Positions 8,671-17,092 of a DNA stretch of 64,000 nucleotides are shown piece by piece. Position numbers and translations under genes: made by a program. Under the pieces are notes generated by a model that saw nothing but the letters and a program-made list of their open reading frames with translations, made no database searches and was not told where the DNA came from. The first letter of the stretch is position 1. Each line of letters opens with the position of its first letter. Source of the DNA: Thermaurantimonas sp046295455 (lineage in GTDB: Bacteria; Bacteroidota; Bacteroidia; Flavobacteriales; Schleiferiaceae); the NCBI GenBank assembly GCA_046295455.1, contig JBKBNI010000003.1, positions 277,452 to 341,451 on the forward strand. Direction: 5' to 3'.

Positions 8671-10170
8671 ATGAGAAGAGTACGTTTTGCACCAAGTCCA
8701 ACCGGACCATTACACATGGGAGGAGTCCGAACTGCATTGTATAACTATCTGTTTGCCAAACAAGTCGGAGGAAAATTTATATTAAGAATCGAAGATACAG
8801 ACCAATCGAGAACGGTACCCTATGCCGAAACATACATCTTCGAAACTCTAAAATGGCTTAACATCATACCTGATGAAGGATTTAGTGATGCGGAGCGTAA
8901 TCAATACAAGCAATCAAACAGAAAGGAAATATACAAGCGATATGTAAATCAACTTGTTGAAAGTGGTGCAGCATATCTTGCATTTGATACTCAAGAAGAA
9001 TTAGATAAAACACGAAACACATTTTCACAAAGTGGAAAAGCCTGGCAATATGACAGTATTACACGCCAGTACATGCGTAACAGTTTAAGTCTGTCATCTG
9101 AAGAGGTACAAAAATTACTGGACAACAATACTCCTTTTGTAGTCAGATTAAAATTCGACAGAAATCAGGAAATTAAATTTCATGACCTAATTCGAGGTAC
9201 GGTAGCCTTCAATACAAACAATTTGGATGACAAAATATTGTTTAAATCAGACGGTATGCCCACATACCATTTGGCAAATGTGGTAGATGACTATTTAATG
9301 GGGATAACCCATGTAATCCGTGGAGAAGAATGGCTACCCTCTACTCCCGTGCATGTAATGCTATACAAGCAACTGGGTATCGAAGACAAAATGCCAGAGT
9401 TTGCGCACCTTCCACTGCTGTTAAAGCCGGATGGCAACGGGAAACTAAGCAAACGTGATGGTGAAAAATATGGCTTTCCAGTATTTCCCCTAAAGTTTAC
9501 GTCAGAAGAACAAAGAGAAATTGAAGGATACAGGGAAATCGGATTCCTTCCCGAAGCATTTTTAAATATGCTTTCGCTACTGGGATGGAACCCCGGTACG
9601 GATCAAGAAATTTTTACACTCCAGGAGTTAATTGATCTATTTGCAATCAATAAAATTTCAAAATCGGGCGCAAAATTCAGTTATCAAAAAGCACTTTGGA
9701 TAAACCACATTCATATAAAAAATGCATCCGTAGATTATTTGCTAAAATATATAACTGAGACATTTAAAGAAAAATCATTCAATCTACAATTACTTGAAAA
9801 AGTTATAGAGGTTGATAAACAACGTGTGAATTTATTGACAGATATAATAGAAGATTACAATCATTCAGAACAATACGAGGACTATTGTGATTACAATTTT
9901 CTAGAAGAACAACTAAAAAAAGCCGACCTTAATGTAATTAATAACTTAGTAACTTTTCTGGAAAATATATCATTTACGGACAGCGAGGAGATTGATCGGC
10001 AGTTTAAAACATTCCTGGAGTCAAACAATGTAAAAATAGGAAAAATTGGTCTAAGTATAAGAGCCCTTTTATTTGGAAAAAAAACTGGTCCGACAATTAC
10101 AGAAATCTTATATATCTTAGGAAAAGAAGAAACGATAAGGAGACTAAAAAGAGCCTTCAATGGAATTTAA
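8671..10170 (+). CDS. gltX: glutamyl-tRNA synthetase
   Basis: A 499-residue class I aminoacyl-tRNA synthetase that charges tRNA-Glu with glutamate. The HIGH-type motif appears as PSPTGPLHMGG (residues 9-18), and the KMSKS-type motif as KLSKRDG near residue 257. The helical anticodon-binding domain follows. The length is typical. The gene begins 13 bp after a TAAATTTG -7 element, and its last 11 bp overlap folB. Confidence 0.97.
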   Translation: MRRVRFAPSPTGPLHMGGVRTALYNYLFAKQVGGKFILRIEDTDQSRTVPYAETYIFETLKWLNIIPDEGFSDAERNQYKQSNRKEIYKRYVNQLVESGAAYLAFDTQEELDKTRNTFSQSGKAWQYDSITRQYMRNSLSLSSEEVQKLLDNNTPFVVRLKFDRNQEIKFHDLIRGTVAFNTNNLDDKILFKSDGMPTYHLANVVDDYLMGITHVIRGEEWLPSTPVHVMLYKQLGIEDKMPEFAHLPLLLKPDGNGKLSKRDGEKYGFPVFPLKFTSEEQREIEGYREIGFLPEAFLNMLSLLGWNPGTDQEIFTLQELIDLFAINKISKSGAKFSYQKALWINHIHIKNASVDYLLKYITETFKEKSFNLQLLEKVIEVDKQRVNLLTDIIEDYNHSEQYEDYCDYNFLEEQLKKADLNVINNLVTFLENISFTDSEEIDRQFKTFLESNNVKIGKIGLSIRALLFGKKTGPTITEILYILGKEETIRRLKRAFNGI

Positions 10171-10507
10171 AATTAATTTAAACAATATCCGACTACATGC
10201 TTTCATAGGGTGTTTGAAGGAAGAATCAATCATCGGAACTGATTTTATTATTAACATTGAAATTACCACCAACAATGTCTCTTATGAATCAGATTCTTTG
10301 ACTGCAACAGTTGACTACTGTTATATCTATCAAATAATAAAAGAAGAAAGCCAATGTAGATACAATTTAATAGAAACATTAGCGCACAAAATCATGCAAA
10401 GAATAAAAAATATTCAATTAGTACATTCATGTAAAGTAGAAATTAAAAAATTAAATCCTCCTATAAACGGAGATGTTGAATCTGTAGCTGTTATATTTGC
10501 ATCTTAA
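10160..10507 (+). CDS. folB: dihydroneopterin aldolase
   Basis: A 115-residue protein with the tunnelling-fold pattern of FolB: an N-terminal INLNNIRLHAFIGCLKEE block and a C-terminal VEIKKLNPPINGDVESVAV block. It converts dihydroneopterin to 6-hydroxymethyl-dihydropterin in folate synthesis; folK, the next enzyme, lies 49 kb away at 59322. The start is inside the gltX end (11 bp overlap), indicating translational coupling. tRNA-Cys follows after 5 bp. Confidence 0.93.
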   Translation: MEFKINLNNIRLHAFIGCLKEESIIGTDFIINIEITTNNVSYESDSLTATVDYCYIYQIIKEESQCRYNLIETLAHKIMQRIKNIQLVHSCKVEIKKLNPPINGDVESVAVIFAS

Positions 10508-10512
10508 ATCAT

Positions 10513-10583
10513 GGTTCTGTGGCCGAGGGGCTAGGCAGAGGTCTGCAAAACCTCCTACACCGGTTCGAATCCGGTCGGAACCT
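10513..10583 (+). tRNA. tRNA-Cys (GCA)
   Basis: A 71-nt cloverleaf. The acceptor strand GGTTCTG pairs with CGGAACC (one G-T pair), the anticodon GCA is at 10545-10547, and the T arm CCGGTTCGAATCCGG is perfect. The discriminator U73 is the identity base of tRNA-Cys. CCA is not encoded. It follows folB by 5 bp and precedes the dehydrogenase ATG by 35 bp, so it may be processed from the gltX-folB transcript. Confidence 0.97.
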
Positions 10584-10618
10584 CAGCTTCTCTTTTGCAA
10601 ATATCCAACAATACATTC

Positions 10619-12148
10619 ATGCAATCTTTTGACTTATTGTCGTTAGGAGCTTCATATCCAGGTACATGGATAGGTTCATCAGGACTCCATCACAATCAGA
10701 CCTTTCCATCCTATTCACCAATTGACGGAGCTTATCTGGGTTCAGTTTCCAAAACCTCAGATGAACAGTATAAACAAGTCGTTGCAAAAGCCCATGAAGC
10801 TTTCAAGCAATGGAGAAAAGTACCCGCACCAAAAAGAGGACTCTTTGTGCGAAGACTTGCCGATGAAATAAGAAAACGAAAAAATAACCTTGCACACCTC
10901 ATAAGTCTTGAAATGGGAAAGCCGTTTCAGGAGAGTCTGGGAGAAGTACAGGAGATTATTGATATCTGTGATTTTGCCACCGGCCTCTCCAGGCAATTAT
11001 ATGGCTTGACTATCGCTTCAGAAAGACCACAACACAAAATGACAGAAACATGGCATCCTTATGGAATCGTCGGAATCATAAGTGCTTTTAATTTTCCTAT
11101 GGCTGTGTGGAGCTGGAATGCCGTGATCGCATGGGTCTGTGGGAATGTATGCATTTGGAAACCTAGTGAAAAAACTCCGCTTTGTGCGATTGCTATACAA
11201 AAAATTGTCAGCCAAATCATCGACGAAGAGAAATTACCGCAAGGATTATCTTGTCTAATCAACGGAGATTATCAAGTAGGACAACTTTTGGCCGCAGACC
11301 ATAATATATCACTGGTGTCTGCTACAGGAAGTACAAAAATGGGGAAGGAAGTAGCGAAGACCGTTTCAGAAAGACTTGGAAGATATTTATTGGAATTAGG
11401 TGGAAATAATGCGATTATAATCACCGAATCAGCTGACCTGAAAATTGTAATTCCTGCAGTAGTTTTCGGGGCAACGGGTACATGTGGCCAAAGATGCACT
11501 ACTACAAGAAGACTAATTGTCCAAAAGAACATTTATAAAAAAGTAGTTGCATCTCTTAAGTACGCATACAAACAATTAAAAGTAGGTAATCCTTTAGACG
11601 AAAAAAATCATATAGGACCTTTGATTGACGAATCTGCTGTAAAATCATACCAACAAGCCATTGAAACTGCGATAAAACATGGTGCAGAAATAATCGTAGA
11701 AGGTGATATTCTTCAAGGTGAGGAATTTAAATCAGGATGTTATGTAAGGCCATGTATTCTGGCAGTGCAACCCAGTAATCCTATTGTTAAAGTAGAGACT
11801 TTTGCACCTATATTGTATGTCATGGAATACGATACCCTTGAAGAAGCTATTAAAATCCATAACGATGTCCCCCAAGGCTTATCATCCGCCATCATGACTC
11901 TAAATATTCGAGAAGCTGAATTTTTCCTATCTGCTGAGGGAAGTGATTGTGGTATTGCCAATGTAAACATTGGAACATCGGGTGCTGAAATTGGCGGAGC
12001 TTTTGGTGGTGAAAAAGAAACCGGGGGTGGCAGAGAGAGTGGAAGTGACTCATGGAAAAACTATATGAGAAGGCAAACCTCAACCATAAATTATGGTGAG
12101 CAGTTACCTCTGGCACAGGGAATAAAATTTTCTTTGGACATTAATTAA
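10619..12148 (+). CDS. aldehyde dehydrogenase, ALDH7 (antiquitin / alpha-aminoadipic semialdehyde dehydrogenase) family
   Basis: 509 residues from the ATG at 10619; a TTG at 10595 would add eight. It has the ALDH core: NAD-binding block IISAFNFPMAVWSWN (near 155), catalytic-base motif ELGGNN (near 260), nucleophile Cys in GTCGQRC (near 295). These follow the ALDH7A1/AmaB pattern. Such enzymes oxidise alpha-aminoadipic semialdehyde in lysine breakdown or related aldehydes. The exact substrate is inferred from subfamily only. The stop lies 4 bp from the convergent Nudix gene. Confidence 0.85.
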   Translation: MQSFDLLSLGASYPGTWIGSSGLHHNQTFPSYSPIDGAYLGSVSKTSDEQYKQVVAKAHEAFKQWRKVPAPKRGLFVRRLADEIRKRKNNLAHLISLEMGKPFQESLGEVQEIIDICDFATGLSRQLYGLTIASERPQHKMTETWHPYGIVGIISAFNFPMAVWSWNAVIAWVCGNVCIWKPSEKTPLCAIAIQKIVSQIIDEEKLPQGLSCLINGDYQVGQLLAADHNISLVSATGSTKMGKEVAKTVSERLGRYLLELGGNNAIIITESADLKIVIPAVVFGATGTCGQRCTTTRRLIVQKNIYKKVVASLKYAYKQLKVGNPLDEKNHIGPLIDESAVKSYQQAIETAIKHGAEIIVEGDILQGEEFKSGCYVRPCILAVQPSNPIVKVETFAPILYVMEYDTLEEAIKIHNDVPQGLSSAIMTLNIREAEFFLSAEGSDCGIANVNIGTSGAEIGGAFGGEKETGGGRESGSDSWKNYMRRQTSTINYGEQLPLAQGIKFSLDIN

Positions 12149-12152
12149 ATTG

Positions 12153-12734
12153 TCAAACGATCAGTTGAGGAAAATGCTCTAATATTATCGGATTGCGGTT
12201 TTGAATGAAACAACTGAGCTTTAACCCTGCTACTACAGAAATACAATCAGTAATATGACCTTTATGAACCAGTGAAATAAATTCAAGTACATGAATTTTT
12301 TTTACATCCAACAGCTCCGTCTCATCGTGTGACGTTTTATCAAAAGACAATCCTCCTGCTAAAAAAATATAAGATAATTCATCGGTTGCGCTATTACTTA
12401 AGCTTAGCTCTTGAATTAAGAACCATTTTTCGGCCGTAGCACCAATTTCTTCTTTTAACTCCCTTTTGGCACTTTCCAAAACATCCTCATTTTCGGGTCC
12501 ACCTCCCTCAGGTATCTCCCATGAATACTTTGAAAGGGGATATCTGTACTGGCCTACAATATAAGTAAATCCATGATCATCAATAGGGACAATACCTATT
12601 GCATAGTTTTTAAAATGTACCAGGCCATAAATGCCCTTCCCACCGTTTGGATTCAGTACATCTCGGTGATGAACCCGTATCCAGTTGTTTTCATACACAA
12701 CCGAATCGGAAAGAGTAGTCCATGGATTTTTCAT
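12153..12734 (-). CDS. Nudix hydrolase (ADP-ribose pyrophosphatase-like)
   Basis: A 193-residue protein with an intact Nudix box: GG at the start, then REL and KEEIGA (about residues 77-100) supply the metal-binding glutamates. The N-terminal strand region and overall length resemble ADP-ribose or nucleotide-sugar pyrophosphatases of the NudF type. The substrate cannot be set from sequence alone. The start overlaps the stop of the MORN-repeat gene by 4 bp (ATGA), so the two are cotranscribed. Confidence 0.85.
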   Translation of the reverse strand: MKNPWTTLSDSVVYENNWIRVHHRDVLNPNGGKGIYGLVHFKNYAIGIVPIDDHGFTYIVGQYRYPLSKYSWEIPEGGGPENEDVLESAKRELKEEIGATAEKWFLIQELSLSNSATDELSYIFLAGGLSFDKTSHDETELLDVKKIHVLEFISLVHKGHITDCISVVAGLKLSCFIQNRNPIILEHFPQLIV

Positions 12735-14290
12735 CTTTTATTGATTTTTACCCCATTGTATTTTATTTCCATATTGGAATTGTATTCAATAGTTAAGTAT
12801 CGAACACCTTTTTCATCATAAAACGACCATATACCTTCTCTCTTTCCATTTGAATAGTTTCCTGAAATCATCAAATTACCGTTGAAATAATACATACTGT
12901 ATCTTCCATTTTCCAGGTCATTTTCGTAAAAAGTGGTGGAGCGTAAAACATTCTCTTCATAAAATGTTTGCCATTTGCCAGATTTCATATCGTCTTTGTA
13001 GGTACCTGTCTCAATAAAGGATTGTATTTTCAGAAACCATGGTCCTGACTTATAACCTTCATCGTAGAATACTTTTTTTACAATTTCACCCTCACAGTTG
13101 TATTCAGTAAATTCTCCATCTTCCTTGCCATTAATGTATGTACCTATTTTCAAAACTTTTCCGTTGGTACAATACATGGTCCACAATCCGTGGGGAAAAT
13201 CGTTTTTGTACTCACCTTTTTGTTCAAGGGAGCCATCCATATAAAAGTACTCCCAAACTCCTTCTTTTTTACCGTTTATATAGCTTCCTCTGGACCGTGT
13301 TAGACCATTTTCATAATATTCAATCCACAGACCGGTTTTAAGATTATTATCTGAATAATTACCTCTTTTTTCAATCTTACCAGTGGAACTAAAATGAATG
13401 CTTTCCCTGTATTTTCCATTTATATCGTAAAAATTATGACGCCCTACAGGTATGGTGTCTTGTATGTACAAACCTTCTTGCTTTATGATGCGGGAGCCCT
13501 CATAAAAGATACGTTTAAAATTCACGGAACCAGTCCCTGCATCGGTGATCAGTACACCATGGCGCCAGATTTCTGAACGTATTAATTCCCCATTGACATT
13601 ATAAAATTTAAATAGGCCATTTTTAAGGCCGGAAGAATAAAAACCTTCCTCTTTCACTGAGAAGTTATCGTAGAAAGACATATACAATCCTTCTTTCCCC
13701 CCAAATTCGTTTTTTCGGTTTACTTTCAATTGTCGGGTTAATACACCATTGGCATAGGTTAAAATGGTAATGACTGTTCCGGAAGTATCAAATTCAAAAG
13801 CGTTTCCGTGTTCTTTACCATCTTTAAAAGAATACACATATTTTAAAAAACCTAATTCGTAAGAATATTTTCTGCCGAAAATAGTATCGTTTACAAAGAT
13901 GCAGGAATCCTTAATTAAGCCATTCTCGTATGATACATATTTTCCGTTTTTTCGACCCTGGCGATATTCAATTACATGAGCAACAGCTCCGGTGGTGTCA
14001 TAGAATATCCAGGGTCCTTCGAGTTCAAAGTTTACTCTATTTCCTTCACTTTTTTTAACACCGGAACTGTAAAAATTAATCCAGTATCCATCGGGTTTGC
14101 CGTCGCGCATAAATCCTCTTCCCGCAAGAGGGCCATCCGGATAGTATAATTCGATTTGCTTGAGCCCATCATTGGACTGGGAATATGTTAATAAACTTTG
14201 AACACATAAACATATAATAATTAAAAATTTTTTCTTTTTCAGGTGTATTATTATTAAAGTGTTAATACAGTTATAAAAAAATAACAACAA
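12731..14290 (-). CDS. secreted MORN-repeat protein
   Basis: Up to 519 residues. A hydrophobic signal-like segment (KKKKFLIIICLCVQSLLTYS, residues 18-37) ends at a likely cleavage site before QSN. About 16 tandem MORN-type repeats follow (pattern GxWxxYxxNGxxxxxGxYxxGxKxG), the type annotated as YwqK-like antitoxin repeats. The function is unknown; MORN repeats often bind lipid or membranes. No ATG exists near the signal peptide: the start is TTG at 14290 or a CTG directly before KKKK. A TAAATTTG element lies at 14311-14318. Confidence 0.75.
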   Translation of the reverse strand: MLLFFYNCINTLIIIHLKKKKFLIIICLCVQSLLTYSQSNDGLKQIELYYPDGPLAGRGFMRDGKPDGYWINFYSSGVKKSEGNRVNFELEGPWIFYDTTGAVAHVIEYRQGRKNGKYVSYENGLIKDSCIFVNDTIFGRKYSYELGFLKYVYSFKDGKEHGNAFEFDTSGTVITILTYANGVLTRQLKVNRKNEFGGKEGLYMSFYDNFSVKEEGFYSSGLKNGLFKFYNVNGELIRSEIWRHGVLITDAGTGSVNFKRIFYEGSRIIKQEGLYIQDTIPVGRHNFYDINGKYRESIHFSSTGKIEKRGNYSDNNLKTGLWIEYYENGLTRSRGSYINGKKEGVWEYFYMDGSLEQKGEYKNDFPHGLWTMYCTNGKVLKIGTYINGKEDGEFTEYNCEGEIVKKVFYDEGYKSGPWFLKIQSFIETGTYKDDMKSGKWQTFYEENVLRSTTFYENDLENGRYSMYYFNGNLMISGNYSNGKREGIWSFYDEKGVRYLTIEYNSNMEIKYNGVKINKR

Positions 14291-14604
14291 GGCTTGCAGA
14301 TTAGATTTATCAAATTTAGAAAAGAGTTTTTAAACGATAGATCTTTTAGATTGATTTAATAATCAGTGAATTATTAGGGTTATTAACATCGGTTGATATT
14401 TAAAATCAAACAAAAATTTCTAATAACTTATCCTGTCAATTTTGTTGATAATCCAAAGTTGAATGTTGCTTTTATTTTCAAAAACAGTAAAAAAATTTCA
14501 TATCCATTGTCGGTTATTGGTGTATGTAAAAAAACAATTCAATAAAAAAAATAGAGTTTTTGTAAGTTATTACGTTTTGTTAACAAAGTAAATTTGTAAA
14601 AATA
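14291..14604. other. AT-rich divergent intergenic region
   Basis: About 314 bp between the MORN-repeat gene (minus) and rpiB (plus). It holds a -7-like CAAATTTA (14311-14318, minus strand TAAATTTG) for the MORN gene and a TAAATTTG at 14589-14596 for rpiB. No ORF, tRNA or strong hairpin was seen. Confidence 0.5.
14589..14596 (+). promoter_or_regulatory. rpiB -7 element (TAnnTTTG)
   Basis: TAAATTTG ends 14 bp before the rpiB ATG, implying a very short leader. No -33 element at standard spacing was found. Confidence 0.4.
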
Positions 14605-14610
14605 TTGGAT

Positions 14611-15033
14611 ATGAAAGTAGCTGTGGCTTCCGATCACGCAGGATTTGAATTGAAAGAATTTTTAATTTTAAACCTAACGGAGTTTTCTATAATTGATTTA
14701 GGCACCTATACATCCGAAAGCACAGACTACCCCGACTATGGTCATAAACTGGCTCGCGAAATAGAGTCTGGCAATGTAAACTGGGGGATAGCAATATGTG
14801 GCAGTGGTAATGGTATCAATATGACTGTTAATAAACATAAAGGTGTAAGAGGTGCATTGTGCTGGACACTTGAGATTGCGAAGCTTGCTCGTGCTCATAA
14901 CAATGCCAATGTGATCTCTTTACCTGCGCGATTTGTATCTTATGAAGCAGCTCTACAGATGGTAAAGGTATTTTTGACTACACCCTTCGAAGGAGGCAGA
15001 CATGAACGCAGAATACGTAAAATTGCTGACTAA
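14611..15033 (+). CDS. rpiB: ribose-5-phosphate isomerase B
   Basis: 140 residues from the ATG at 14611 (a TTG two codons earlier is less likely). MKVAVASDHAGFELK at the N-terminus and the active-site loop ICGSGNG (Cys63) are RpiB/LacAB hallmarks. It interconverts ribose 5-phosphate and ribulose 5-phosphate in the pentose phosphate pathway. It is transcribed alone, divergent from the MORN-repeat gene. Confidence 0.95.
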   Translation: MKVAVASDHAGFELKEFLILNLTEFSIIDLGTYTSESTDYPDYGHKLAREIESGNVNWGIAICGSGNGINMTVNKHKGVRGALCWTLEIAKLARAHNNANVISLPARFVSYEAALQMVKVFLTTPFEGGRHERRIRKIAD

Positions 15034-15075
15034 AGGTTCAATAATAAGGATCTTGCAATGTAAATCAGTTCTCAT

Positions 15076-15909
15076 TTAAATAGATGCCACTTCTGAAATA
15101 AATGCCTTTAAAACGTCGGATTTGATAAAAGGTCTTAAGGATTCTAGATCTATTTTAAATTCAATTACGCCTTCGCTGTATGGAGCGATTTCATACACAT
15201 TGTACTTAAATACTACATAATCCCTTTCAAAAATAAAATTATCTGGTATATAAAATCGATTATCCGGAAAATTAAAACGTACTTCATTGATGTCGGCCCT
15301 CTCATCAATACCATATTGTAATCTGAATGACTTTTCACATAGTTTTACAAAATCGACATCATTTACAAAGGCACTATCAAGAGTAATTCTGTTTCCATTG
15401 TACAGATTGTAGTTTAGATATCTTATGAAACTGATGCCATGTGCACCGCCTCTATAACTATATGAATTAATAACAACACTTAACAGACCTCTGCCATTAT
15501 TCACAACATCCAGCATATACATTATTTCCCATGGAAGGTTGTAATCTTTTATATCTGAAATCAGATTTTTATATTCTTCCACAAGTAAATCAACCAATTC
15601 GTCAATATTCTTTGCTTTTGATGCCTCTTCACCCTCTATCAATAAAATTTCTTTTTCGATATCCAACTCTATATTTACAGCTGTTGGATCAGATACTCCT
15701 GATTTGATATCCAGGGTTTGAATTTTAATTTTTGCACAAGGACTCTGGAGGGATTCGCAGTTGCCGATTTCTTTTGACCGTGTTTTGACTGCATATTCCA
15801 CAGAATCATAAATTTTATCTGAAGCTTTGAAGGAGTCATCCTCAAATTGACATGATTGAATGCAAATCAAAAAAATAGATAATAAGAAAAAATTACGACT
15901 GGAAGACAT
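15076..15909 (-). CDS. DUF3298/RsiV-like lipoprotein
   Basis: A 277-residue protein with a hydrophobic N-terminus ending in IQSC, a plausible lipobox giving Cys20 as the lipidated residue. The middle has SYSYRGGAHGISFIRYLNYN, the GGAH motif typical of DUF3298 (also found in anti-sigma factor RsiV). The C-terminal part ends in the expected Y-S-E-G-x-x-E-F-K pattern. Likely anchored to a membrane; the role is unknown. It stands alone between rpiB (plus) and the metal efflux operon. Confidence 0.7.
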   Translation of the reverse strand: MSSSRNFFLLSIFLICIQSCQFEDDSFKASDKIYDSVEYAVKTRSKEIGNCESLQSPCAKIKIQTLDIKSGVSDPTAVNIELDIEKEILLIEGEEASKAKNIDELVDLLVEEYKNLISDIKDYNLPWEIMYMLDVVNNGRGLLSVVINSYSYRGGAHGISFIRYLNYNLYNGNRITLDSAFVNDVDFVKLCEKSFRLQYGIDERADINEVRFNFPDNRFYIPDNFIFERDYVVFKYNVYEIAPYSEGVIEFKIDLESLRPFIKSDVLKAFISEVASI

Positions 15910-15970
15910 TAATGTGTAATATAAGATTGTGCTAATGTAAAGAATTTTTGATTATAAATATTCCAGGTGG

Positions 15971-17092
15971 TCAATCTTCTTTTATAAATATTTCCTTTAG
16001 GAATTCCGAGCCTTTAGTCACTACATGAATGTCTCTTCCATCCGACATATCTACAACAAAAAAAGTAGGATATTTACGCATTATGGATACTTCTTTCAGT
16101 TGAAAATGATTTATACCAGTTTTTGCAAAAATGTAGTCCCTGTTGTTGAAATGAAATACACTGTTTCTGGGTACTGCATACCCTTTTTCAAAATTTGTCA
16201 GAAAATACGCTGAGATGGTTTCTCCAACAATAGGTGTATGCGATTGATCAACTGCATGGCAGTGTAATACAATCGACATGGACGAATTTTCTACAAAGGT
16301 GGAAACATTGACGACACGAACTTTTCTGTAAGTCGTGTCAGAAAGTGCAGATACAAATGCGTATTCGACATCGCGTACTTTATGATAATCAGAGGGCTGT
16401 ATAAATAATTCGAAATGGATGTGAGAAGTATTTAATATCGTAAACAGGTGTGTGTTGTTTTCAATTAATGAACCGGAATTTGTAAAAACAGAAGAGACAA
16501 TACCATCGGAAGGGGATAGGATCAGTACATCTGTGTATAACTGACCTTCGAGAATTTTACCAATATCAAATCCTATAGAAGACAGATATTTTTTTTGTGC
16601 AAGATAGGTAGCTAGCGAGTTGTAATAGTCGCTTTTAGCCATTTCAAATTGGCGGGCAGACGTTGCTGAGTCATTGAAAAGCATCTGCTGACGCACAAAC
16701 TCTAACGAATCGGTTTTAAACTTGCTATACTGGCTAATAAATCTTTGTTGGACAGAAAAAATGTCAGGGTGAGAAATTTTACACAATAATTGTCCTTTTC
16801 TGACCAGGGATCCGGGATACACAGCGATGGTATGCACAAATCCGCGCAGTAAGGAATAAACAGAATGGATGCTTTGCGGAGGTGCCTGGACAATTCCATT
16901 GCAAAAAATGGTATCAGGATACTCACCCCGGCTTAAAATTTCGGCAGTCAATTTATTTAACCTGGAGTCTGTTGGCTCAAGGACAATGTCGGCACGTAGC
17001 GGTTCGGCTTCCAAGGCTGGATCCTCTTTCGGGGATTGACAGGTCATCATACCCAATGCGACAGAGACAAGTATGGCAAGGTTATTTTTCAT
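15971..17092 (-). CDS. RND efflux periplasmic adaptor (CusB/CzcB-like lipoprotein)
   Basis: 373 residues. The signal ends at ALGMMTC, a lipobox-like site. A membrane-fusion-protein body follows, with a lipoyl-like half (YPGSLVRKGQLLCKISHP, about residues 92-110), a helical hairpin and a second lipoyl half (SPSDGIVSSVFTNSGS). It links the inner-membrane pump to the outer-membrane channel. Its ATG lies within the CusA-TolC gene end (11 bp overlap), so it is the last gene of that operon. Confidence 0.87.
   Translation of the reverse strand: MKNNLAILVSVALGMMTCQSPKEDPALEAEPLRADIVLEPTDSRLNKLTAEILSRGEYPDTIFCNGIVQAPPQSIHSVYSLLRGFVHTIAVYPGSLVRKGQLLCKISHPDIFSVQQRFISQYSKFKTDSLEFVRQQMLFNDSATSARQFEMAKSDYYNSLATYLAQKKYLSSIGFDIGKILEGQLYTDVLILSPSDGIVSSVFTNSGSLIENNTHLFTILNTSHIHFELFIQPSDYHKVRDVEYAFVSALSDTTYRKVRVVNVSTFVENSSMSIVLHCHAVDQSHTPIVGETISAYFLTNFEKGYAVPRNSVFHFNNRDYIFAKTGINHFQLKEVSIMRKYPTFFVVDMSDGRDIHVVTKGSEFLKEIFIKED

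Noticed and set aside
12731..14290. Repetitive structure considered as a CRISPR or DNA tandem repeat
   Set aside because: The periodicity is at protein level (MORN repeats); the DNA copies are diverged and in frame.
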